Assembly (NCBI GenBank): GCA_009829735.1
Contig: CM020619.1
Span: forward strand, 18,977,816 to 19,041,815
Length of the DNA: 64,000 nucleotides
Direction: 5' to 3'
DNA from: Pyropia yezoensis
Lineage: Eukaryota; Rhodophyta; Bangiophyceae; Bangiales; Bangiaceae
A program made the position numbers and the translations under genes. Positions 28,591 to 39,971 of the stretch are shown here, piece by piece. The notes beneath the pieces are model-generated. The model saw only the letters and a list, made by a program, of their open reading frames with translations, searched no databases and had not been told where the DNA came from. Every line of letters starts with the position of its first letter. Positions within the stretch are counted from its first letter, which is position 1.

Positions 28591-30970
28591 GGCGCCGCGG
28601 CTGGCGCAGCCCGGCAATCACCTCCAGTACCTTTTGCACAAAGATCAGCACAAGCGCGACGTGACCTCTCGCGCAGTGGACGACCTTTGTCTGCCCAACG
28701 GCCGTGGCCTCGACCACCCGGTCGGCGTAGCCACTGCGTAAGAAGATGGCCTCCACGCCGTCAATGGCGGCGGTGACGGACAGGCCCTTCCAGATCGCGT
28801 CCTCGAAAAGCAGCGTCATGGCGTCCCTCTGCGACAGCTGGTCTTGATGCACACCGAGGGTTTCAAAGTAGGCCGGGAGCGAGTACTTCTTGAAATCTTC
28901 CAGGATGCGCGACTTGACGCGGTTAACCCTCTCCAGCACGCGGCACCTGCGCACGCCACCACCAGACTCGAGTCGCGAGAAAAACGGGCGCACGCTCAGC
29001 AGGTACGCCTTGGCGTCGGTGTCGTCCGTGAAGCCCAGAGTGCTCTTAGTTGCTGCAAGCTGGATCTCGAGCGTTCGGCCGTTGCTAGGAAGGACGTCGT
29101 CGCTGTTTGTTGCGCGGAGCATCAGGGGCTCGAGTACAGCTTTGCACGCCTCGCGGATGGCCGTCACGTCTTTCTCGTTTTTGGCAGCAAGGTCCTCCTC
29201 GCTGCGCGGCAGCGGTTGGGCGCCATCGCCTACAACAGCGGGAGCACGAGGACGCGCGGGAGTGGCGGTCGCGAGGGCGTTTTGTATGCGAGAGACAGCT
29301 AGTGCCGTGCGCTCGTTGGAAGTGCCGAGATTGTTGACCTTGCTTGCTATGCGGCCCATGGAGGACTGCAGGCAGTCCATGTGGCCAGAGAGGGTGGCTA
29401 TGTTCCCCTTGATTGGCTGCAGCCCGGCAACCACTGCATTGGTTATCGCCGATGACAGCGCCTCCGTGGCTGCAGCGGGCGCGATGCCCATGGCAGCGCC
29501 TTGAGACCGCCCTGCCATAGCCGCCATCACCCTGGCCGCCTCTTGATCCTCCGCTGTCATGTTTCTCACGTGACCGACCGACACCGGGGCCGGAGCACCA
29601 GCTGCAACGCCCGTCAACGGGCCCACCACCCCAGTGGTCGCTGCGACTGGAGTCGCTGCCGCAGTCGGTCCCTCACCGGCCAAGGTAGCCGAAACGATAC
29701 CCATACTGGTGGCGGGAGTCGCACAGTTGGTTGTCTTGGCAGCCTTTCTCGCCGGGGGCTTTTTGGTGCGCTTAGTGGGTGTCGCGCGACGCTTCGCAGG
29801 CAGCGCTTGACGCGGCGCAAGCGTGATTGATAGGTCATTAGGCGCCGCCCCAAATGCTGCAGCTATGGCGCCAGGCCGCACTCTTGTCGCCCCCAGCGCC
29901 TCAAGACGTGACTGGAGTGAGGGCCCAACGACCGTCTGCAGACCCTGCCGCACGAAAACCGGCGACCTTGTGACGATACGTGCGGCAACCCGATTCTGGG
30001 ACGTCAGTTTAGCACCCGGCTGAGCGCATGGCGTCAGCTCGTTAGGTGAGAGCGCGTCTGCACCAAAGGTCGCTGTTGCTCCAGGAGACGAGGAGGTAGC
30101 GCTGCCGCATGGCGACAAGGAAATAGATATGGTCCCCGCAGGATCGCCATCGCGGCCGGGGCGCAGCTGACCGGATTGCAGCGATGCTGTTGAATAAGTA
30201 CGTTCACCATTAGTCGCCCCCGACTGCTGCCGCACGCGAGGGAGCGGGGCATAGCGCCGCGGAGGCGGCGTGGCAGGAAGGGGCCGGCGAGTGGAAACGG
30301 GAGAAAACCCATCCGACAGCTCAGAGTATGCAGACCCGGAGCCAGTCACAGGAGGGGTCCTGCTAGACATCCCAGCTGGCGCAATTTGCCCAAAACGCGG
30401 TGCCGGAGGCGGGAGAGTGCTTGCAAACACAGCTTCCTGCGTCGCAGTAGCGGCGGGGGGCTCCGTCACCGACAATGCCCCACCACCGGGAGCGGCCGCC
30501 GCGCGAATACCAAGCGCAGGGGCGAGAGTTGCTAGCGACCTCCAGCGCTCAGCAGGGGGCTGCTCCTGGCGCCGACCCGGCAGCGGCGGGAACTCCGCGT
30601 CAAACGTGGGGATGGACGAAGTCGTGTTGCTAGGAGAGGGTACATCTACACCCTGCGAGGTAGGAAGAAACGTGACCAGCTGGTTGATAACTGCGGTGCG
30701 AGGCGCTGCCGAAGACCGCGGCGGCAGCTCAGGGGATGCCCCAGCACCCCGACCCTGACTGGCGCTTGCTGCCACGCGAGCAGCCCAGCTACCAGAAGAC
30801 GTGCCGGCGCCGTCCGCGCGGCCAGAGCTGCCGCCGTTCATACTGGTGACAATGGAGATGGACCACAGATCGGACGAAAGAGAAGGTGGATGAAGGAGTG
30901 GGCAACGGCAGTGTGGGGTGAACTCGTCAGACACTTGCTTGGATAGTCGTAGCTCATGGATTGGCAACAT
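28487..30970 (-). CDS. Uncharacterised 827-aa ORF divergent from a transposase
   Basis: ATG candidates are at 30970 (MLPIHELRL) and 30841 (MNGGSSGRA); the frame is open for over 800 codons, too long for chance even here. The first half is Ser/Pro/Ala-rich and probably disordered. A strongly basic patch follows (PAKRRATPTKRTKKPPARKA), suggesting nuclear or DNA binding. A likely coiled coil comes next (GNIATLSGHMDCLQSSMGRI onward). The C-terminal ~200 residues look globular (FTDDTDAKAYLLSVRPFFSRL; DAIWKGLSVTAAIDGVEAIF). It is transcribed away from the transposase at 32230 with a 1.26-kb spacer, so it could be that transposon's second protein; this is inference. Confidence 0.6.
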   Translation of the reverse strand: MLPIHELRLSKQVSDEFTPHCRCPLLHPPSLSSDLWSISIVTSMNGGSSGRADGAGTSSGSWAARVAASASQGRGAGASPELPPRSSAAPRTAVINQLVTFLPTSQGVDVPSPSNTTSSIPTFDAEFPPLPGRRQEQPPAERWRSLATLAPALGIRAAAAPGGGALSVTEPPAATATQEAVFASTLPPPAPRFGQIAPAGMSSRTPPVTGSGSAYSELSDGFSPVSTRRPLPATPPPRRYAPLPRVRQQSGATNGERTYSTASLQSGQLRPGRDGDPAGTISISLSPCGSATSSSPGATATFGADALSPNELTPCAQPGAKLTSQNRVAARIVTRSPVFVRQGLQTVVGPSLQSRLEALGATRVRPGAIAAAFGAAPNDLSITLAPRQALPAKRRATPTKRTKKPPARKAAKTTNCATPATSMGIVSATLAGEGPTAAATPVAATTGVVGPLTGVAAGAPAPVSVGHVRNMTAEDQEAARVMAAMAGRSQGAAMGIAPAAATEALSSAITNAVVAGLQPIKGNIATLSGHMDCLQSSMGRIASKVNNLGTSNERTALAVSRIQNALATATPARPRAPAVVGDGAQPLPRSEEDLAAKNEKDVTAIREACKAVLEPLMLRATNSDDVLPSNGRTLEIQLAATKSTLGFTDDTDAKAYLLSVRPFFSRLESGGGVRRCRVLERVNRVKSRILEDFKKYSLPAYFETLGVHQDQLSQRDAMTLLFEDAIWKGLSVTAAIDGVEAIFLRSGYADRVVEATAVGQTKVVHCARGHVALVLIFVQKVLEVIAGLRQPRRHGKMPPTYEVWRHRLGVGLQAAGERQGPRRSAAL

Positions 30971-32098
30971 TGGCGCTGTGGGACGGCGAGACCACCAGAT
31001 GAAGAAAATATGTACCCCCCACGGCCCGGACGTACCTGGCTTCGCATCGCGTGTCCGCCTACCCCGGACATGGCCAGCGCCTAGTGCAGGGCAAGAGCAA
31101 CTTCGCTGTCGATCGTTCTCATCCACTCACAGACTCCACTATGCCTTCCACGCAGGGGACGTCAGTAAGACACTACGTGACACACGTGCTCATTGCCGAT
31201 CCTCTGCCCAACTGATCGCAGCTCCACGCGCCCTCCAAGCGTGAGGGCAAGACTCGCCCGGCGGTACAGGACAGTCTGAACGAACTCACTGATGTTCCAA
31301 AACTCAGCCATGGCCGCTTGCGCCTACGGTGTGGCGATCGGTCACGAGAAGACCTCCCGTTAGATTCGCGGTCCAGTGCTGCTACCACAGCCATGGAGTC
31401 GTGTTCTCGAATGGTCAGCAACGCCCAACACCGCGCTTGACACATGCAGCCGTCGCACACCGGACGGAACCAAGGAGCAGAAATGGGTATCTGGGGTGCG
31501 ATCCGGTCCATGGTCCATTGTGGAGGGTCGCGCGGTCCAACGGTCCGTCAGCTGGAAGATGGGTGGATCTGGCGTAAATTGCACTCCTGCCCGAGTTGAG
31601 AATGCAAGAACAAATGCTGGATACTGTAAGACAACACCTCGGACAGGTTCACAGGACTGTCATCCAGTGGTCATCCGCTTCGCTATCAGCGACGACTTCG
31701 GTAAGATATTACAACTCCCCCACCTACGGACCACATTTGCCATACTGGACCCGTGGACGGAGGCGCTCTACAGGCCGATCCGAGACGTCACGGGTATGTT
31801 CCATCATGGGCATGTGTCCACTATGGCCTGGGCACCGAGCTCTTGTTTTTGACGCCCTGCTCCAAGGTCCGTGGCGCCAAGTGTAGCCGGCGGTTGACTG
31901 TGGGTCTGCGGCGTGATGGTAAGCCGACCGTTTCGCCCTCCACCGCTCCCGCAGAATTTGGGCATGGGGCGACGTAGCTGATCCGCCCGTACGCGCCGGC
32001 TGCATTGACGTAACAGGGTGCCAGGCAGGGGTATAGCGAGGGAGGCTGTGATGGACACCGTACGTGCCCGTCAGTAGGCCGCAGCACTGATCTGAAAG
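30971..32098. other. Divergent intergenic region
   Basis: Between the minus-strand ORF and the plus-strand transposase. No coding signal. It should hold the promoters of both. Confidence 0.45.
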
Positions 32099-32108
32099 CA
32101 TTTAAATA
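32099..32108 (+). promoter_or_regulatory. TATA-like element upstream of transposase
   Basis: CATTTAAATA about 122 bases before the ATG at 32230, in an otherwise GC-rich stretch. Position only. Confidence 0.35.
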
Positions 32109-32229
32109 CGAGCTGGGCTGCTAGTTCTCTGCTACCGAATTGCACAGGACGTGCTGCCTCCTTCGCTGCCGTTCCCTCGCCTGACGGCGGCGACTCCGTC
32201 GGTCATCGTTGTGGCATGCTCACGACACG

Positions 32230-35200
32230 ATGTCCTCGGTGCCGGAGGCCCAAGAGCCCCTGCGCTGCACGGTCTGTGCGTTCCAATCGCGCACATTCGC
32301 AGGCATGCGATCCCACGAAATCCAAAAGCACCGCACCATCTCCGGCAACACACTGCGGGACAACCCTGGGAGGCACAAGCGGCGACGCGGCTTCCCTGGC
32401 GGCCCCGTCCCGCCGCCTGGCGGAGCCGATTCCCCAGGCGGGGTCGCACCTTTGTCTGGGCGACAGGAACCAGGCCTCGGCAACGACTTTGAGAGGCTGG
32501 CGGGCCACTGTTCATTGCGGCCTGACTCGTCGGGCCGGTACTCGGGTGCTGTCGACCATGAGGTCCGCGCTCTTCTACAACTGGCTGCGGCTCTGCGGCC
32601 GCTGGCTGGTGTTGCAGACGTTGACCCGACTGGGCGTCAAGATGCCGCATTTGTGTCGGTGGCAACTGAGGTGAGGGCCCTCTACGAGGCACTCCAAGAC
32701 ACGGCTAGGGTTGAGCCGCTGGTCACCCCGCGGGCACATGCGCGCCCCGGTCGTTTTGAGACCGGGAGGTTGCGCGCGTTGCAGCGCTTCGTGTTGAGCA
32801 TTGGGGCGGCTGGGATGACTCAGCGCGAGCAGCGCTTGCTGTACGACTTCCTTGAGACGTGGGATGGTACCCGCGAGGGAATGGCAGCTGCAGATTGTGA
32901 CAAGACACCGCTGCGTGACATGTTCTCGTCCCCGACAGCCTTTGTCAATGCGCTGCGGGATGAGATTAATCACGCTGCCATTGAGGCGGGGTGGAGAAAG
33001 GTCATCTTGACAGAGGCGGGGGTAGAGTACGAGGCGTACTTTCGATCGGTACTGGACGTTGTCGCTTCATTGCTTCTCCACGCTGACGGGGTCCGATGGT
33101 GGAGCGGAGATTGTGGGCCTGCGCCTCAAACGGACCGACGTGAGTCCCCCCTCGATGGCGACGCCTTCAGAGAGTGCGAGCGAGAGGTCTTGAGCATGAA
33201 CGGTCCCAGGAGCTGCGTCATCGGTCTGCACGCCTACTCGGACTCAAATCAGCTGTCATGGTCTGGAGGTAAGCTCTCGAGGTTCCTACCGCTCGAGCCT
33301 GCAATGGAGGAGCTTTTTTCGCTGCATGACACACTTGCGCTCACAACAGGCTGACTGACATCGTGTTGTACTCTCTTGCACCCCCCCTGGCTCTCACACA
33401 CGTGGCTGTGATGCTCTCTTGTGCCTGAGAAACACGTAGCCCACAAACTGCACCCCCTGCGCGTGAAAGTCGTCAATGTATCGGGGAGGGAGCAGTGGAT
33501 GACGGTCGCGTACGTGCCGTTGGTGAAGACCTTGCAGGAGACGGCTGCGGATGAGCGTGGTCGGCTCCGTCGCTGCGTCATCATGCAGCGGGTACTGTAC
33601 CTGGCCTTCAGAGAGGCTTTCTCGGCCAGCCATTGCGGCTTTCTGCTGCCGTCCTTGACGGAGCTGCGCCTCTTTCCGCGTATCTTGCTTTACATATGTG
33701 ACCAACCGGAGGAGCGGTTGGTGCTGTGCCTGAAGGGCGGCAAGTGCAGACGTCCATGCTCTCAGTGCGATGTGAAGGTGGAGGTTTGTGGTGCTCCTGT
33801 CGCGCTGGACGCGCGCGCGCGAGACGTGGTTGCCTCTTTGGAGCGGCACTTGGAGACAGCTGGCTACCGTCGGCGCGCCCTACATAGGCAGCGCCGTCTG
33901 ACCCTCGAGGCCATGGATAGCGGAAGCAGCTTTGTGCCGGCGTTGGCAGGGATGGCAGGGCTGTCAACGTCACCGTACCTTTTGTACAGAATGGTCGGCT
34001 TTGATGTGTTGCACGTACGTTATAGAGGCACTCCTTGCACTACTCGCTTACTTTTCGTGACGTGACACGCTGCCGGTGCTGAGCCCTGACCTGTCGAGCT
34101 CCTGACTGACCGCTTTCAGGTTTCCTGGGAATTATTCCGCCATCACTGATGCGCTTGCCATGTAGCACTGCTCTCCGACTGACCTTCTGCTGTGTAGGTG
34201 CTCGACCTCGGCGTGACGAGGATGCTTGTCCACCGTCTGGTGGAGGTCTTTCCTTCCATGTGTGGCGGCTCCACTCCTGTTGCGGGATCCCCTGCAGCGA
34301 CGTACAGGGTGACCTTCGAAAGGCTCTTCCACTTGGGAAGGCGAAGCAAGGCTTGCAAAGCGCCCCCTGGGTACGTATCTCATGTAACGGCGCGTCGACC
34401 CGCAGCGAGAGGTGATGGTCAGCTTGAGAAGGACGCCTTGCGTCTTAATGATTCACTTTTTATGGCGCCCCAAAGAGACTGAAATTGTGTCTGTCACTTA
34501 CTGGCTTGCATCTTCTCCCGCTGTCGCTCTCCTTATATGGCTGCTGCTCGTGGTTGCAGGTTGCTTGTTGGCAAAAAGGACAAACAATCCGTGTACACCG
34601 GCAAGCAGCAGCGCGGGGGGATCTCCATCCTTCCTTTTATCGTTGCCGGCCTGTTCCGCGCCAGGTCCACGCCATCGATGGTACCCTGCGCGCCTCTTCG
34701 GGACAGTAGCGCCGACGTGCGGGCGGATGGGCGGCCTGACTTGACTGCGGCGGCGATTCGCCGCAGCAATGGGACCGTGGCAGCTGACGCCAACGGCAGT
34801 GACGAGGGCGATTCCGGCTACGAGGTAGACTCAGAGGATGACGGGGTGCCCGCCAAGAAGGGCGCTCAGTTTGATTGGGGCGCGTACAGCAGGGTATGGG
34901 ACGGCACGCCTATGGACGTAGCGGTCACCCACCTGTTTGCGGAGTACGCTGTGCTCTCCGCCCGTGTCTGTCGGCAGGTGCGCTCGTCGGCCCCGCCCCC
35001 GCTCACCCTTACGGAGGCTACGTCCATCGCGGACCAGGCGCAGCGCTTCGTAACGAAGTACGTGACACCCATTCTCGGGCCTGTACACTCCAGCAAGGTC
35101 CATCGTTTGTTGTGCCATGTCCTGGATGCTATCCGAGACCACGGCAACATCTCCCTCAACTGCAACACCGCGCCGAATGAGGCAATCCACAAAGAGGACA

Positions 35201-35640
35201 AGGCCAATTACGCGCGCACGAGCAAGTCAACGGCGCACTTCACCCGCCAGATTGTGCTGCAGTCGCAAGGAGCTGGGGAGGTACTTGCGCGGCTGGACCG
35301 TGAAGAGGCGCGTGGCGCAGCAGCGGTCGACTCGTCGTCCGCTGCGAGGAAGAAGCCCGGCTCGGCGCGTGGTCATGGAGCAGTGGCCCCTGCCCCGACG
35401 GGCGCCACCGAGACGGCCGGAGATTACAAGCTGGAGAGAGTGAGTGCTGGTGCTCTTGACGACCGCTGTGGGGTGGCCAACGTCGCCGGGCTGCTCGGCG
35501 CCGAACGAGACGACCTGGTGGCGCTCGTCTCTACCTGCAGAATTGACGCGGTGTTCGATTGTGGGACGCAGTTACAGCAGCTGATCCGGGCATGCCCCTC
35601 GCACAGAGACGAGCCGTGGTTTGACTCTGTTCTTTATTAG
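32230..35640 (+). CDS. Plavaka/CACTA-like DDE transposase with C2H2 finger, four exons
   Basis: Exons 32230-33268, 33440-34014, 34198-34370 and 34560-35640. All three introns (171, 183, 189 bases) are GT-AG, and the exon lengths sum to 956 codons including the stop, with matching phases. The N-terminus has a C2H2 finger, CTVCAFQSRTFAGMRSHEIQKH in outline. The DDE region follows the Plavaka pattern: GLHAYSDSNQLSWSG with the first Asp, then LHPLRVKVVNV and YVPLV, YICDQPEERLVLCL with the second Asp, and KCRRPCSQC. These are followed by MVGFDVLHVLDLGVTRMLV across intron 2, ISILPFIVAGLF, and an NEAIHKEDKANYARTSKS block with the probable Glu. The family is mainly described from fungi. No frame lesion is visible, so it may be functional. 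Element ends were not found. Confidence 0.82.
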
Positions 35641-38576
35641 CCCACGAGCGGACCCGGGTGGGGGAAGTACGGGCCATTGTACGTCTGCACGGTAACGATA
35701 CTGCGCTCGTCCGTCGTATGGTGGCGGTTCCTGCACGGCCGGGGTGTCCCCTAACGGCGAGAGGGTGCCAACGACTGTCGTGGGACATGCCTCAAGACGC
35801 CATCGATGTGGTCGTCGATCTCGTTCCCGTCAGCGCTCTGCGCCGACTGGTGCACGTTGTGCCTGACTTTCTTGACCTCGTCACGCGCCGTGGTCTGGAT
35901 GCCGTCCCCCCCGGGCCGCAGGATCACGCCGGGCAGCACAGAGCCATGCGGTTTTCTCTAAATGACTTTTACCCTTGGTGAATGATATAGGTTCTATGTT
36001 TTTTTTTTTTAATTCGCTCTTCCCTCTTGGTGGTACCTGTCGACGCTGGGCAATGTGACAGACAATGTCGCGCATCACGGCCCGGTGGCGCAGGCTTCAT
36101 GGCGACGCCGCGAAAAGTGACAGTCGCAATGAGAGGCGCTGGGGCGGCGGTGCTCCCATGGCCGTTGACGGCCGCCCGAATGGGCACGGAAGAGGTGACC
36201 GCGGCGTGGTGGCCGCGGCCCCAACTCGGCTCGACCACCAGAAGAGACTGGAGAACCCAGGCGCTGCCGCAGTCAGCCGTGGGGGTCTTGTAGGCGACAA
36301 GGGTCGCCCCGGCGTCGCCGTCCACGCGGGGCGGGGAAAGTCAAGAGCCCTATCGCCACGTTTATTGAGCATTTGGAGCCGCATACGGGCGCCGTACAGC
36401 ACCAGTAGACTCGGCCATGCGTCGCCGGAGGAGGGCATTGACCAGCCGCCCTTCGACGTCCGAGTATTCCTGCTCGCAGGGCGACAATCCCCGCCAGTCC
36501 ACCGCCGTACCAGGTTCGTTTCTGGTGTGCTCAGTCTCAGGAGGGAGCCTGCAGCTGGACACATTGTCGCGGCTACGATGATTGTTGGAATATGATGGGC
36601 AGACGCACGCCAAGGACGGCGCAGCCCGGCGGGTTTTGAAGGACACCTGGCCGCGGCTGCGACGCTAAGGTGCCGCCACAAGTGTTTGAGACAAGACACC
36701 AGAGGCAACCCGGCCAGCTCCTTACAGATACCAAATAGATCCCGACACGTCGTCCAATAGCATGAGCTCCGTTGTTTGCTCCGGATATGGTCGCGCGCCT
36801 GTCGCGAGGTTGACTCGTTCCTTTCTCATCGAGTACCGGACCCCTGGCTCGGCTCACTCCTCATCGAGAGGACGCTTCGGAGGGCTCCCCGATGAGGCTA
36901 AAAACCCCCACCGAGACGTCACTTCGATGACCGATGGGACTCGGAGGGCTTTCGATGGGATTTGCCCGAGATGCGACGGTGACGGTGCCACCCTCCCTCT
37001 GTTTGCCGGCGTGGGGGCGCCACGCCACGTCTGGAGCGTGGGGCGCCCCTCTTCAGAGCCTGCCTCGCCCCCAAAACACCCCACCCGCCCCCGCCCTCCC
37101 CTCCAACCCGCCCCCTCCTTCCACCCGTTGACGACGCGGCCCGCCGCGGCCCCCCCGCCCCGCCCGCTCGCCCGCCCGCCCGCCCCCCCCCTCCCGCCCG
37201 CCTGGCACTGACGTCACGCCACCTCTCGCGCGGCGACGTCGGGAGGCCGCGTCCCAGTCGCGGCTCGGCCCCCCCCCCACACGCGGGGCGCCCCTCCTCC
37301 CCCCCACGGCGTCCCGTCCAGTGAACGCCACCCACTGTCCTCCCCCCTCCCATCGACGACGGGACCCACCACCACCGTGGTGACCACCACCTGCCACCAC
37401 CGTTCTTCCTTTGCTGTTGTGAGGGGGGGGGGGGGGGGGGGGGTCTGTGCCGTGGGCGCGCGCGGTTGCCGCGGCGCGTTGTGCGGTCCTTTGTTCCGCC
37501 CCGTCGGCGGCCCCTTTTGCCGGGATCCCCGCTGCCTGGCCACCCCCTCCAACTTCCCCCCCCCCCTCCCTCCCACCCGCGGGTGGGCCCCCCCCCCTCC
37601 CCCCACGCGCCTCTCCTCCTTCCACCTCACCCCTCCCCCCGCCCTCTCCGCTTTCCCTGCCTCGGTGCGGTGCGTTCCGCGCTATTTTGTGCCCCCGTTC
37701 TTGTCCACCCAGTGGCCGACCCCCGGCCGCCCGCGCGCCGGCCGGCCGGCTGGCGACGTCTGCAGGCGGTCAGCGGGCGGGCGGGCGGGCGGGCGGGCGG
37801 GCGGGCGGGCGGGCGGGGGTCGGGGCAGAGGCGGGCAGGTGCCGCAGGCAGGCGGGCAAACGGCACGGTGCGCAGCCGGCCGGCTGGCTGTCGTTGCGGC
37901 GCTGCCGCGTGGCGCCGCGGCCGCGGCGCGCCTCCTGGGCCAGCCGCCGCCACCGCGGTCCCCCCCCCCCCAACCCCCCACACTCCGCTGCCCCGCGTCG
38001 CATAGGCACACAGGCTCCCCCGCCTCCTCCTCCTTCCCCCCCCCTCCCCCACTTCCCCCCCCCGTTCTCCAACTCCGCCGGCGGTGCGGCGGAGGGCGTC
38101 ACCGTGCGGCGTGTGTCGGGGAGGGGGGGCTCCCACCCGGGGCTGCCACTCGCCGCCGCCGCGGCTCCTTCCCCCTGCCCGGCGGGCGACGTGTGCGTCG
38201 GGCGCCCGTAGCCGCCCGTGGGCCCCCTGCTCCGCCCGCCCCGCCGCGGCCGCCAGCGCACGCGCGTGGCGGGCGGTGCCGGCGGTGCGCGCGCGGGTGC
38301 GCGGTTGTTCGAGGGCCACCCCGCCCATTCGCGCCGCCCCCGCGTCTCCCCGTCTCATCCCCACCCACCCACCCACCCCCCCCCCCCCGCCGCCCCGCCC
38401 CTCCCCCGTCCCTCCTCTTCCCGACCCTCCCCCCCCCCTCTGTCTCGCTCTTTTTCTCTTTTCTTTTTCTTTTTTTTTTTTGGCCCCCCCGCCTCCTCCC
38501 CTTCCCTCCCCTCCCCCCCCCCCCATCACCCCCCCGCCCCAACCCCGGACGACCCCCGCTCCCCTTTTTGACTGTC
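35641..38576. other. Interval with no recognised gene, then C-rich 5' region
   Basis: 35641-37050 is mixed sequence without motifs. From 37060 the plus strand becomes extremely C-rich, with poly-C and poly-pyrimidine runs, a 19-G run at about 37424, and CTTTTTCTTTTTT near 38450. The frame of the gene at 38577 is open through much of this stretch but its product is Pro/Arg low complexity. Confidence 0.5.
37773..37818. repeat. (GCGG)n tetranucleotide repeat
   Basis: About 11 GCGG units; a mirror (CCGC)n block lies at 45588-45629. Confidence 0.92.
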
Positions 38577-39971
38577 ATGGTCTTCTCCCCGCGGCTGTCG
38601 TCGCGCCTATCGCCGTTTCGGCGGCGGCCAAGTGGGCCTTCGTCCGTGTCCTCGTCGGGGACGCCCCCCCCCGCCGGCGGCATGGCGCCGTCGGGCCATG
38701 GCGGCGGCGGCGGCGGCGGCAACAGTGGCGGCCGGAGCCACGGGCGCAGCAGCGGCGGCGGCGGCGGCCACGCGGCGGCGGCCGCCGCCGGTCCGCCCCC
38801 CCCCCCCCCCCCCCCTGCGGGCGACGCCCCCCTGCCCGTTTCCCCCCCCCCGCCCGTGTTGCCGCTGGCGTCGCCCGCCACCCTCTCCCGCTACGCGTCG
38901 TCGGCGCTCGACACGGACCGCCTGCGGACGCCGGTGCTGGTGTACGCGCCCTATGGGCGGGGGGAGCGGCTGGTCGACACGGTCGCGCTGGCGGGGAATG
39001 GCGGCCGCCGCTTCCTCCGGGAGCTCCACACCATGACGGGCGCCATCCAGGGCGGCACCTTCCTCCTCGAAGCGGACCACCTGCAGCGCCTGTACGCCCT
39101 CTACGAGACCCTCCGCGCGTACGCGTCGTTTTACGAGGCCGCCGTCACACGCGTGTGGGGGCGGTGGCTGCCGCCCCCCGCCGACGCTGGGGGGGGTGGT
39201 GGTGGTGGTGGTGGTGGTGGCGGCAACGGCGGCGGCGATGGCGGCGTGCGGGCGGGCCTTGCGGGCGTCCGCGCCGCGCTGGTCGCCACCGACGCAACGT
39301 GGTCGGCGCTGGCGGCGGCGGCGCCCGACGCGGCGCCCGCCGTGGCGCCCGTCCTCCGCGGCTGCCACGCGCTCAGCGCCGCCGCGGCGGTGGCGTATGG
39401 GCGCGTGGAAGCGACGGTCGGCGCCGCGCTGGCCGCCGAAGCCGCCGCCGCCGCCGCCGCCGTCGCGGCCGCGTCGACGTCGTCCTCCTCATCGGCCGCC
39501 ACGGCCGACCGCCGGCGGCTGGTGCGGGCGGTCGAGGCGGGCGTCGTTGCGGCGGCCGAGGCGGCCTTCCCGGGCGGCCGGGGGCTGCTGGTGCTGGCGC
39601 ACTGGCTGCCCACCGAGGCGTACGTGGCGAAATTCGCGTCGCGCCACCTGCCGACGGGGGTGAGCGGCGTCGCGACGGCCGCCCACCGCAAGCGGCTGTC
39701 GCGGGAGGAGGCGGCGGCGCGGGCGGCGGCGGCCGACGGGGCGGCGCGCCGCTTTGCCGCCGGCCGCGCGGCGTACGAGGAGGCGAGCCGCGTGGCGCTG
39801 GCCTTTTTTGAGCGCCACCAAGGCGCCCCCACCGCGCTGCCGGGGGGGGGGGGAGGCCCCGGCTGGCCCTCCTCCCCGCCCCGGTGGGGACTGTGTGACT
39901 TTCCAGGTGGGGTCGGGGGGGGGGGGGGGGGGGGCGGGAGCAAGGGGGCGGGAGCAAGGGGACGGGGATGA
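38577..39971 (+). CDS. Orphan 464-aa Ala/Gly-rich protein
   Basis: ATG at 38577 follows a pyrimidine-rich leader. Residues 1-100 are Gly/Ser/Pro low complexity. A coherent segment then follows (DTDRLRTPVLVYAPYGRGER, LHTMTGAIQGGTFLLEADHL, YALYETLRAYASFYEAAVTR), helical in character. Next come a poly-Gly linker encoded by a (GGT)n run near 39197, Ala-rich helices, and LAHWLPTEAYVAKFASRHLP. The last 40 residues are again Gly-rich beside G runs and may be frame-damaged. No signal peptide. It converges on the GT61 gene. I do not recognise a family. Confidence 0.62.
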   Translation: MVFSPRLSSRLSPFRRRPSGPSSVSSSGTPPPAGGMAPSGHGGGGGGGNSGGRSHGRSSGGGGGHAAAAAAGPPPPPPPPAGDAPLPVSPPPPVLPLASPATLSRYASSALDTDRLRTPVLVYAPYGRGERLVDTVALAGNGGRRFLRELHTMTGAIQGGTFLLEADHLQRLYALYETLRAYASFYEAAVTRVWGRWLPPPADAGGGGGGGGGGGGNGGGDGGVRAGLAGVRAALVATDATWSALAAAAPDAAPAVAPVLRGCHALSAAAAVAYGRVEATVGAALAAEAAAAAAAVAAASTSSSSSAATADRRRLVRAVEAGVVAAAEAAFPGGRGLLVLAHWLPTEAYVAKFASRHLPTGVSGVATAAHRKRLSREEAAARAAAADGAARRFAAGRAAYEEASRVALAFFERHQGAPTALPGGGGGPGWPSSPPRWGLCDFPGGVGGGGGGGGSKGAGARGRG

